Shown here: positions 17,207-24,737 of the stretch, piece by piece | How the letters are laid out: the number at the start of each line of letters is the position of its first letter | How positions within the stretch are numbered: position 1 is the first letter of the stretch | From: Lachnospiraceae bacterium | GTDB taxonomy: Bacteria; Bacillota; Clostridia; Lachnospirales; Lachnospiraceae | Assembly (NCBI GenBank): GCA_022791575.1 | Contig: JAAVZI010000009.1 | Coordinates: 62,001-126,000 of the forward strand | Direction: 5' to 3' | Length of the DNA: 64,000 nt | The notes under the pieces: generated by a model | Told to the model about the DNA's origin: nothing | What the model saw: the letters and a program-made list of their open reading frames with translations, nothing else | The model's database searches: none | Translations under genes and position numbers: made by a program

Positions 17207-19432
17207 ATGAATCGTAATCGTAAGAAAGCAAAAGTAATGATACCAGCAGCAACGGCAGCAATGGCAGCAGTAATAGGAGCATATGCTCTCCAGCCCGCAG
17301 GTTCAGTAGTGAAAGCTGAAATTCCCGATAGGGAACAGAAAGAATATGAAGAGCAATTGCTTCATACAGCCGAACAGTTGACATCGGAAGGCGGCAGCCA
17401 GGATATTACAAAGGAGGAAATGGTTTATGTTACAGCCAAAGCAGACGGCAGTACGAAAAGCATTGTTGTCAGTGATTGGTTGAAAAATATTCAAAACTCT
17501 GAGCGGATTACCGATGCGACTGATTTAAAAAATATAAAAAATGTCAAAGGCGATGAAACCTATCAGCAAAATGGTCAGGAACTGATATGGGAGGCGAAAG
17601 GTTCGGATATTTATTATCAGGGAGAAACCAGCAAAAAGCTTCCTCTGGAGATCAAAGCCACCTATTATCTGGATGGAAAAGAGATATCCCCTAAAGAACT
17701 GGCAGGTAAGAGCGGAATGGTCAAAATACGCTATGAATATAAGAATCAATCGGTAGAAAAGAAAATGATCAACGGTACAGAAGAGGAAATTTTTACGCCA
17801 TTTACAGTCATTACCGGAGTTGTTCTGCCAACCGACCGTTTTGAAAATGTTACGGTCAGCAATGGCAGGGTGATATCAGACGGAAGCAGGGCAGTTGTAG
17901 TGGGAATTGCCATGCCCGGCTTGGACCAGAGCCTTGGGCTCGACGACACCTCACTAGAAGAGGTCAAAGACAAAATAGAGATACCGGATAGTGTGGAAAT
18001 TACAGCAGAGGTTAAGAATTTTTCTCTGGAGCTGGCAGTTACGGTTGCGACACCAGAACTGCTGGCAGAAATGGATCTAGAAAAGATTGAAGATTTAGAA
18101 GGTCTGGAGGATACCATTGATAAGGCAAAGGAGGCAGTTGATACCCTTGCCGACGGAACGGTCCAGCTAGATGATGGAGCAGCTGAGTTGTTAGATGGAA
18201 CTAACCAGTTAAATGCAGGTTCTAAAACACTATATGAGAGTACAGGAGAACTGGCCAGCGGTCTGGCACTACTAAATGAAAAGACAGGAACCCTGGTTTC
18301 TGGTATAGACCAGTTAACCAGCCGAAGTGGTGAATTTATCAATGGAATTGCTGCACTGGACAGCGGAATTAGCCAAGTGGAGGATGGAAGCAATACTCTG
18401 GCAGCCGGAACTTTCCAGTTAAAAAACGGAGCCGCATCGGTGAATCAAGGTGCCAATGACCTAAAAAATGGCTTGGTAACTGCCAAGAACGGAGCCGCTC
18501 AGCTGTCAGACGGAGCCGCCCGTTTGGCTGATGGAGCCAGTCAGCTTGCCGCTGGAACGGCCAGCCTGCAAAGCGGCTCTGAAAAGGTCCGGGACGGTAT
18601 CTCGCAGATGAACCAAAATTATCAGACCCTGGCCTCCACGGTATCCAATGACGAACAGCTGGTCGCGGCGCTGAAACAGGTAAATGCGGCTTATAACGAT
18701 CCAACCATTGCAGAAATCATTGTCAAGCTGGAAGCGAATACAGCAGGCCAGAAGCAGTTGTCAGATGGATTATCAAAAGCCGGAGATCAGTTGTCGTCCG
18801 GAGCGGAAGAATTGGTTACAGGCAGCAGTCAAGTGAATGATAATATGCAGACAATAGCCGATAAGAGTGCAGAACTAGCCGAGGGAAGCCGGAACTTAAG
18901 CGCCGGAACCCAGCAGCTTTATGATGGAAGCGGCCAGCTGACAGAAGGAACCAGTGCTTTGTATGGAGCCAGTGAGCAGTTAGAAGCCGGGGCAGCCCAG
19001 TTAGAACAGGGTGCTAATGAATTAAAGGCTGGAAGCGGCCAGCTGACAGAGGGAACTGGTGTTCTATCAGCTGGAATTCAGACACTTACCAATGGAGGAC
19101 AGCAGCTGGCTGCAGGTGTTCAACAGCTGGCTGACGGAGGAACAAAGCTGTATGCTGGAACAGAGACGCTCTATACAGGTCTTAACCAGCTTGCCGCTGG
19201 AACTTTGACCCTGAAAAATGGTACGGCAGAAATGAAGGATGGCGTGACCACTATGAAAGGAGAGACCGTAGATAAGCTGAGTGATACTTATGAAAAGGAA
19301 GTCAAAGACTTTATGGAAAGAGGAAAGGCGATTAAAGAATCTGCCGAAAATTATCAGACCTTCACAACGATTGCCGATAACCAGAAAGGTTCTGTTAAGT
19401 TCTTAATTCGTATGGAAGCAATCGGAAAATAA
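17207..19432 (+). CDS. Exported X3-Leu-X2-Gly heptad-repeat protein, partner of the MMPL pump
   Basis: 741 residues from ATG 17207, preceded by TATAGGAGG. An N-terminal signal or anchor helix (IPAATAAMAAVIGAYALQPA, ~15-35) leads into a beta-rich region (~40-300). Residues ~325-690 are a long array of seven-residue units such as AELLDGTNQLNAG, AQLSDGAARLADGASQLAAG and QQLAAGVQQLADGG. This is the family often fused to or encoded beside YhgE/Pip-type and MMPL membrane proteins, where the repeats form an extended extracellular rod. No C-terminal membrane helix is present, so the protein is tethered only at its N-terminus, if at all. It likely works with the upstream transporter in one operon. Confidence 0.82.
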   Translation: MNRNRKKAKVMIPAATAAMAAVIGAYALQPAGSVVKAEIPDREQKEYEEQLLHTAEQLTSEGGSQDITKEEMVYVTAKADGSTKSIVVSDWLKNIQNSERITDATDLKNIKNVKGDETYQQNGQELIWEAKGSDIYYQGETSKKLPLEIKATYYLDGKEISPKELAGKSGMVKIRYEYKNQSVEKKMINGTEEEIFTPFTVITGVVLPTDRFENVTVSNGRVISDGSRAVVVGIAMPGLDQSLGLDDTSLEEVKDKIEIPDSVEITAEVKNFSLELAVTVATPELLAEMDLEKIEDLEGLEDTIDKAKEAVDTLADGTVQLDDGAAELLDGTNQLNAGSKTLYESTGELASGLALLNEKTGTLVSGIDQLTSRSGEFINGIAALDSGISQVEDGSNTLAAGTFQLKNGAASVNQGANDLKNGLVTAKNGAAQLSDGAARLADGASQLAAGTASLQSGSEKVRDGISQMNQNYQTLASTVSNDEQLVAALKQVNAAYNDPTIAEIIVKLEANTAGQKQLSDGLSKAGDQLSSGAEELVTGSSQVNDNMQTIADKSAELAEGSRNLSAGTQQLYDGSGQLTEGTSALYGASEQLEAGAAQLEQGANELKAGSGQLTEGTGVLSAGIQTLTNGGQQLAAGVQQLADGGTKLYAGTETLYTGLNQLAAGTLTLKNGTAEMKDGVTTMKGETVDKLSDTYEKEVKDFMERGKAIKESAENYQTFTTIADNQKGSVKFLIRMEAIGK

Positions 19433-19441
19433 AAATAAAAC

Positions 19442-19480
19442 AAGCAATACCAGCTCATGGATAAGCAGCTGGTATTGCTT
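19442..19480. terminator. Bidirectional terminator between convergent genes
   Basis: A perfect 14-bp stem (AAGCAATACCAGCT at 19442-19455 and AGCTGGTATTGCTT at 19467-19480) with an 11-nt loop. The minus-strand exit is T-rich, while the plus-strand exit has only a weak T tract. It separates the heptad-repeat gene from the convergent ABC gene. Confidence 0.85.
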
Positions 19481-19483
19481 ATT

Positions 19484-21718
19484 TCAGCGATTTTCAAATA
19501 ACTGCAGCTGTGCAGTTACCAATCCATAATAGATTCCCTTTTTCGCCAGAAGCTCTTCATGTGTACCCACTTCTGCAATTCCATAATGATCCAGAACCAC
19601 AAGCCGGTCTGCATGACGCAGAGTAGACAGCCGATGCGCAATAGCAAAGGTAGTCCGGCTCTTCATCAGTCGTTCCAGCGCTTTCTGAATTAGATATTCG
19701 CTTTCCGTATCCAGATTGGAAGTCGCTTCGTCCAGAATCAGAATCTTCGGATTATGCAGGAGAGCACGGGCGATGGCAAGCCGCTGCCGTTCCCCACCGG
19801 AGAGTGTATAGCCCTGGTCACCGATTACAGTATCATATCCATTCACAGTACTACAGATAAAATTATGGGCGTTGGCCAGTTTGGCAGCATGAATCACTTC
19901 GTCTAAAGAGGCCTCCGGCTTAGCGAAGCGGATATTATCCAGTATACTGCCGGAGAAGAGAAAGGTCTCCTGCAATACCACTCCCAGCTGCGCATGCAGA
20001 TAATTCAGATCCATATTCCGGATATCCGTATGATCCATATAGATCGCTCCCCGATCGACATCATAAAGCCTCATAATCAGATTAATCAAAGTAGATTTGC
20101 CAATACCGGATGCCCCTACCAGCCCAATCATTTCCCCCGGATTAACATGCAGATGTATATGCTTTAATACAGGTTCATAAGCTTTATAACCAAAGGTAAC
20201 ATCCTTAATATCTACCATACCAGTTAATACAGGCCGAACTCCATTTTCCGGGCTCTTTAGGGAAGACTCTTCCTCCAGAATATCATAAATCCTTTCCAGA
20301 CTATTCAAGATCTCCACAATCGATTTCGGCAGATTAACCAGTTGTTCCAAAGGGCCATAGAGAATCGCAGCATAGGCAATAAACTGATTCAGAGTACCAA
20401 AAGTCATATCCATATGCAGTACTTCAAGTCCTCCAAAATAAGTGACTGCATAGGTTCCAAGTCCAAGCAGAAAGGTCAGAATCGGTGTAAAGCAGTTAAA
20501 AAATATGGTATTGCTGGTCTGCACCTTAGCGTAATCTTTGGAGAGCTCCATAAAATGCTGTGCTTCCTCCTGCTCTTTGCCATAAGTTTTAACCACCTGA
20601 ATACCAGATAGAACATCCTGCAGCTGACTAGAAACATGATCTCCCATTTTATGCAGTTTTCGAAATCGCCTGCGCATCTGTTTTCTCTGAGAAAATGAAA
20701 TCGCTGCTGCTAACGGAAAGAAAACCAGTGAAATCAAAGTCAGCTTCCAATTAATAAAAAACATATACAAAAGTGCAAGGATCATGGAAAAAAGAGAAGA
20801 AAACATTCTGCCAAATGTCATTTCCATGAAACGGCGGATACGAATCGAATCCGATGAAATCCGCTGCATTAAATCTCCAGGCTTTCGGCTCTGTACATAG
20901 GACAAAGACAGAGACTGAAGTTTATAAAACATTTTCTGGCGCAGATCCACACTAATCGTTGCACCAAGAGAGGTGCAATAAAGATTCTTAACAACCGTAA
21001 CGGCAATGGATAACAGCGTCATGGTCAGCATAACTGCAACAAAGGACAAAATAGAAGAAAGCGTTCCATTACCCTGTAAAAGAGAATGATCAATAAACTG
21101 CTGCTGTACTTTAGGGGTTACCAATGCAAATGCTGAACTGGCAATCATCAAAAGCGACACCAACAAAAATCGTTTGGCATATGGTTTACATAACACTTTT
21201 AACTTCCGCACACTTTCCTTCCTGCCATCACAATGAGGACAGGAGCGGGTGCCCGGAAGATGTCTGCCGCATTTGGGACAGGACTCTTCCGGTTCCAGGC
21301 TAACGACCTTCTGTTTCAAACCTTTTGCCAGCAAAGAAGCCCCTTCTGCAATATAGGCAATCCGAACCATATGACGCAGCGTAAAACGCGCCAACAAAAA
21401 CTCTCCATTTATTTCCATACCGTCCTGCGGTATGAATCCCCTGGGAACCATGGAAGGCTCCTTCATGATAACCTTAACCATTCCGCAGTCCGTAAAGGTC
21501 TGACAAACCACATCCCGGCACTGCTCTAAAGGAATCTCATACCGCAGCTTACCGCAGCGGATCAGAAAAATCCGTTCCGTACTGACTGCAAGATAAGAAT
21601 TCTGCAGATAATTTTTCCCATCATCCAGATCATAAGGAGAACAATACCAAAGTTCCTCCTGCGAATCTAATGCAAGCTGGTTACGAATACCAGGTTCCAA
21701 TGTATATAAAAGATTCAT
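19484..21718 (-). CDS. ABC exporter half-transporter with an extra N-terminal domain and zinc ribbon
   Basis: 744 residues, about 150 longer than a normal half-exporter. Residues 1-140 are a beta-rich, PH-like region of unknown role (NYLQNSYLAVSTERIFLI). A Cys4 zinc ribbon (CPKC 147-150, CPHC 160-163) follows. The usual six-helix exporter domain runs ~175-490 (helices such as RFLLVSLLMIASSAFALV), and the ATPase follows: Walker A GASGIGKST (535), LSGGERQR (639), ILILDEATS (659), H-loop AHR (~695). The DUF1854 gene precedes it by 22 bp, and another half-exporter lies further upstream on the same strand, so the two halves may pair. Clostridial DUF1854-ABC groups are known, but the substrate is not shown. 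Confidence 0.85.
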   Translation of the reverse strand: MNLLYTLEPGIRNQLALDSQEELWYCSPYDLDDGKNYLQNSYLAVSTERIFLIRCGKLRYEIPLEQCRDVVCQTFTDCGMVKVIMKEPSMVPRGFIPQDGMEINGEFLLARFTLRHMVRIAYIAEGASLLAKGLKQKVVSLEPEESCPKCGRHLPGTRSCPHCDGRKESVRKLKVLCKPYAKRFLLVSLLMIASSAFALVTPKVQQQFIDHSLLQGNGTLSSILSFVAVMLTMTLLSIAVTVVKNLYCTSLGATISVDLRQKMFYKLQSLSLSYVQSRKPGDLMQRISSDSIRIRRFMEMTFGRMFSSLFSMILALLYMFFINWKLTLISLVFFPLAAAISFSQRKQMRRRFRKLHKMGDHVSSQLQDVLSGIQVVKTYGKEQEEAQHFMELSKDYAKVQTSNTIFFNCFTPILTFLLGLGTYAVTYFGGLEVLHMDMTFGTLNQFIAYAAILYGPLEQLVNLPKSIVEILNSLERIYDILEEESSLKSPENGVRPVLTGMVDIKDVTFGYKAYEPVLKHIHLHVNPGEMIGLVGASGIGKSTLINLIMRLYDVDRGAIYMDHTDIRNMDLNYLHAQLGVVLQETFLFSGSILDNIRFAKPEASLDEVIHAAKLANAHNFICSTVNGYDTVIGDQGYTLSGGERQRLAIARALLHNPKILILDEATSNLDTESEYLIQKALERLMKSRTTFAIAHRLSTLRHADRLVVLDHYGIAEVGTHEELLAKKGIYYGLVTAQLQLFENR

Positions 21719-21740
21719 ATATAACTCCTTAATCTACCCA

Positions 21741-22400
21741 TCACATAAAAACATCCAGCCTTTTCAAATCTTTGGCCGGCAGCTTCCTCTTATCTGGAAT
21801 TTCAAAACGATTATTTTCCAGATCCTGAATAATCAGCCGGTTTTCAGTAAGCGCAGTAATACAGGTCCCATTCGAACGGATCGAAAACTGATTCTCCCCA
21901 TAATCCGTCATAACCGTAAAATGTGTAAATCCGCCAGCTTCCTTTACCTGCATAATTTTCTCAATCTTCGGCATATGATAACAGCGTTCCAAATACTCCC
22001 GAATCACAGCCACCGTATCCGCCTCAAAATCTTTTTCCAAATCCTCAATCATTCCCAATTCCTTATTTTTCATCAGCGGATTCCTCACAGAAAGATACGA
22101 ATCTGGTGCTGTAAACGGAAAGGTTTCAACAATTTGCACATCTGCATAATTCTTCCCTTCAAACACCAACATAAGCCCGCCGCCAGAATTCCTGGCAAAT
22201 GAAGCATTCTCCCTATTCAACAGCGTCATACGGACCATATCCTCACTTTCCTGCTCCATCTGCTCCAGATTAAAATCCTTCTCTGCAAAATCATCTGACT
22301 GCGCCTGCCCTCTTTTCTGCTCAGGCCGACCCTCTCTCCCTTCTCTCTTCCCTGGCGGTCTTCCACCCATAGGCGGTCCACCGATACCTCCTGGTCCCAT
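21741..22400 (-). CDS. DUF1854 family protein
   Basis: 219 residues. The first ~55 are low complexity and rich in Gly, Pro and Arg (MGPGGIGGPPMGGRPPGKRE). The rest matches DUF1854: LSVRNPLMKNKELGMIEDLE, a segment ending REYLERCYHMPKI, then a beta-rich end with VMTDYGENQFSIRSNG and FEIPDKRKLP. DUF1854 proteins are repeatedly encoded next to exporter-type ABC transporters, in some bacteria beside cyanophycin genes. None of those genes is present here. The purine-rich AGAAAGGAG stands upstream of the start. It probably serves the flanking transporters, as regulator or accessory; its activity is unknown. Confidence 0.75.
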   Translation of the reverse strand: MGPGGIGGPPMGGRPPGKREGREGRPEQKRGQAQSDDFAEKDFNLEQMEQESEDMVRMTLLNRENASFARNSGGGLMLVFEGKNYADVQIVETFPFTAPDSYLSVRNPLMKNKELGMIEDLEKDFEADTVAVIREYLERCYHMPKIEKIMQVKEAGGFTHFTVMTDYGENQFSIRSNGTCITALTENRLIIQDLENNRFEIPDKRKLPAKDLKRLDVFM

Positions 22401-22430
22401 CTAAAAACTCCTTTCTGTTGTGATGCATGT

Positions 22431-22626
22431 TAGGTGATTGCGAAAGTTGTATGCAAGGCGACGGATTTGAACAATTGATACAAAAATTCCGCTCAAAGAC
22501 GTTGATTGGACATGAGGAGGGACCCACGAAGTGGGAGGAGTCCTAGTGTCAGTACTTGATTCGCTGCATTTTTGTATCAATTGTCCAAACCCTGACAGTG
22601 AATAAAAGTTTCACAAAAGCCAAGTA
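22431..22626 (+). repeat. Hairpin repeat, copy A (with an insert in its loop)
   Basis: Begins TAGGTGATTGCGAAAGTT, nearly the same as the start of copy B at 48346, then GGCGACGG. A perfect 17-bp stem follows (22471-22487 with 22568-22584) around the core CCGCTCAAAGACGTT and GATTCGCT. The core is interrupted by about 55 bp that form their own small hairpin (GGGACCCAC/GTGGG). ATGCAT flanks both ends (22423-22428 and 22627-22632), a possible 6-bp target duplication. It lies upstream of the DUF1854 gene, between two ABC genes. Confidence 0.7.
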
Positions 22627-22786
22627 ATGCATCTTATATGTGTGCGAAAGCTGGCAAATGTATAGCGTAAGTATATTGCCAAACCCATCCAATTCTAATA
22701 CCCACCACATTCAAATTATTAATAATATAACGCATTGTTAACATCTGCCATTTGGCGAAGTAAGAATAAACAGTTTCGAGCCGCGT

Positions 22787-22891
22787 TTCGCAACCAGAGC
22801 TTGAGCGAATACTCTTTCTTCTGGAGCGAATCAAAAACGTCTTTGAGCTCCAGAAGAAAGAGTATTCGTTCAAGCTCGTCGCAACGCCAAT
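22787..22891 (-). repeat. Hairpin repeat, copy C (31-bp arms)
   Basis: Arms 22797-22827 and 22847-22877 are complementary at 30 of 31 positions around a 19-nt tip. Read on the minus strand, the tip gives GAGCTCAAAGACGTTTTTGA then TTCGCTC, the same core as copies A and B, although the arms are unrelated in sequence. GCGACG precedes and TCTGGTTGCGAA follows the arms, matching GCGACG and TCTGGTTACGAA in copy B. It sits just after the stop of the ABC gene at 22902. The remaining 22633-22786 is AT-rich and shows no gene. Confidence 0.7.
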
Positions 22892-22901
22892 CCCCCTCCG
22901 T

Positions 22902-24719
22902 TTATTCCAGCCCTTTCATAGCCAGCGCTTTAGTCTGCAATTCCAACAATTTGTAGTATGTTCCTTTTTTTTCCTTTAGTTCTTCATGTGTCCCGGTTTC
23001 GATTACCCGCCCTCCGTCAATTACAACAAGCATATCAGCATTTCGAAGTGTTGAGAGCCGGTGGGCAATGGAGAGAGTTGTGCGGTTTTTGACCAGATAT
23101 TCCAAAGATTTTTGGATAGCCTTTTCGGTTTCGGTATCTACGGAAGCAGTGGCTTCGTCCAGAATCAGGATCTTTGGGTCGGCAAGGATTGCCCTGGCAA
23201 TGGAAAGCCGCTGCCGTTCTCCGCCGGATAGGGCGTGGCCGGCAGAACCGATGATAGTATCGTATCCATCAGGAAGTGCACAGATAAAATCATGAGCACT
23301 GGCCAGTTTGGCGGCACGAATAATCTGAGCCCGACTGGCTTCTGGACAGGCATAGGCAATATTTTCTGCCACTGTACCCATGAAAATATAAGTTTCCTGG
23401 GATACCATGGCGATGTTGCGCCGCAGGTCGCAAAACCGCATGTCAGCTATATTTGTGCCGTCGATTAGAATTTCTCCCTGCTGAGGATCATAGAGCCGGC
23501 TGATTAAACTGACCAGTGTGGATTTGCCTGCTCCTGAGCGTCCTACGATTCCTAACATTTGTCCGCCCTGTGCGGACAGGTTGATGTCGTGCAGAACAGG
23601 GATGGAGGGGTCATAGCCGAAGGTGACATGGCGGAGTTCAATTGTGCCGTTTTGGATGATAAAAGGACTGGCCTCTTTCTTTTCCACAACATCGGGAACG
23701 GCATCTATGATCTCGAATATACGTTCGGCACTGTTCAGGCTGTCACTCCAGAATCGGATAGCCTGGGACAGGAAATCAAGCGGCCCTTTTAGCTGGGTAA
23801 CGTATCCGGCAAATGTAATCAAAAGGCCGAGTTTCATGCCGGAACTGGAGGCGCATAGGATAAAATAAGCGCCGAAGCTCCAGACCAGCAGGGAAGAAGC
23901 TTCTTGTGCAAATGTATAAAGGGCATGGAAAAGGCTGTCATATTTTACGATGTTCATTTCAGCAGTTCTCATAGATTGATTGTATTGGTCAAAACGGCTG
24001 ATTTCGGCCTGTTCCTGTCCAAAGGCACGGACGACTCTGGCGCCGGTGATATTATCGTTAATTTGTATATTCAGATTTCGTTCTGCCCGATGCCGGCTGC
24101 CAAACATATGGAACAGGGCCGGGAATAGCTTTATACTGATAAATAGCAGCAGAGGCAGCATACACAGGGAAAGGGCAGCCAGTTTCACATTCAGACTGAA
24201 CATAATGATGAGTGTTGCGGCAAATGTGAACAGATTGGTAATCAGGCGGGGAAGAATATCTGTAAAAAAGCTGGTTACTCGGTCCGCATCGCTTAATACC
24301 CGTGTCATCAGACCGCCGGTCTGACTGCTGTGGAAGAAGCTCAGTGAGAGCCGTCCCATGGACTGGAAGACAGCGGATTTTAACTGCGCCACTACATTTG
24401 GTACGATAGAGGCAGATAAAATGCCCTGCACCATTTGGAACAGCAGGCTGAGCAATTTGGTTCCCAGCATGGCAAGGACAACCAGGCCCAGACCCAGTAT
24501 GAACTGATCTGAGCCAAGGCCCCATTCGGTCAGATATCCAGAATCCCTTCCCAGAATCTTATCGGTCAGCACCGTACCATTTAAGTAAGGCCATGCCAGA
24601 TTCAATCCTGCGATAGCGAGATAACAAAGTAGAATCAGGCACAGGTGCAGTATATATGGCTTAAAATAAGTGATAATTCGAAACATGGGATTGATGTGTG
24701 TCGGTTTCCTGTTGTCCAC
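22902..24719 (-). CDS. ABC exporter half-transporter (ABCB type)
   Basis: 605 residues with the standard length and order: six helices in ~20-310 (YILHLCLILLCYLAIAGLNL, FILGLGLVVLAMLGTKLL and others), then the ATPase with Walker A GRSGAGKST (393), LSGGERQR (497), ILILDEATA (517) and H-loop AHR (~553). The start is GTG at 24719 with GAAAGGA 8 nt upstream on the minus strand. It lies 18 bp after the sialidase-like gene upstream, so read-through from that operon is likely. The DUF1854 and second ABC genes downstream are separated by 500 bp of hairpin repeats. A heterodimer with the exporter at 19484 is plausible. Substrate unknown. Confidence 0.88.
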   Translation of the reverse strand: MDNRKPTHINPMFRIITYFKPYILHLCLILLCYLAIAGLNLAWPYLNGTVLTDKILGRDSGYLTEWGLGSDQFILGLGLVVLAMLGTKLLSLLFQMVQGILSASIVPNVVAQLKSAVFQSMGRLSLSFFHSSQTGGLMTRVLSDADRVTSFFTDILPRLITNLFTFAATLIIMFSLNVKLAALSLCMLPLLLFISIKLFPALFHMFGSRHRAERNLNIQINDNITGARVVRAFGQEQAEISRFDQYNQSMRTAEMNIVKYDSLFHALYTFAQEASSLLVWSFGAYFILCASSSGMKLGLLITFAGYVTQLKGPLDFLSQAIRFWSDSLNSAERIFEIIDAVPDVVEKKEASPFIIQNGTIELRHVTFGYDPSIPVLHDINLSAQGGQMLGIVGRSGAGKSTLVSLISRLYDPQQGEILIDGTNIADMRFCDLRRNIAMVSQETYIFMGTVAENIAYACPEASRAQIIRAAKLASAHDFICALPDGYDTIIGSAGHALSGGERQRLSIARAILADPKILILDEATASVDTETEKAIQKSLEYLVKNRTTLSIAHRLSTLRNADMLVVIDGGRVIETGTHEELKEKKGTYYKLLELQTKALAMKGLE

Positions 24720-24737
24720 AATCGTAATCCTTTCTAG

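Noticed and set aside
18100..19270. Tandem DNA repeat array
   Set aside because: The repetition is at protein level (seven-residue units) with varied codons; it is explained by the heptad-repeat protein.
22634..22956. Overlapping short frames on both strands with RRKSIRSSS-like peptides
   Set aside because: They are produced by the arms of hairpin copy C and have no ribosome binding sites.
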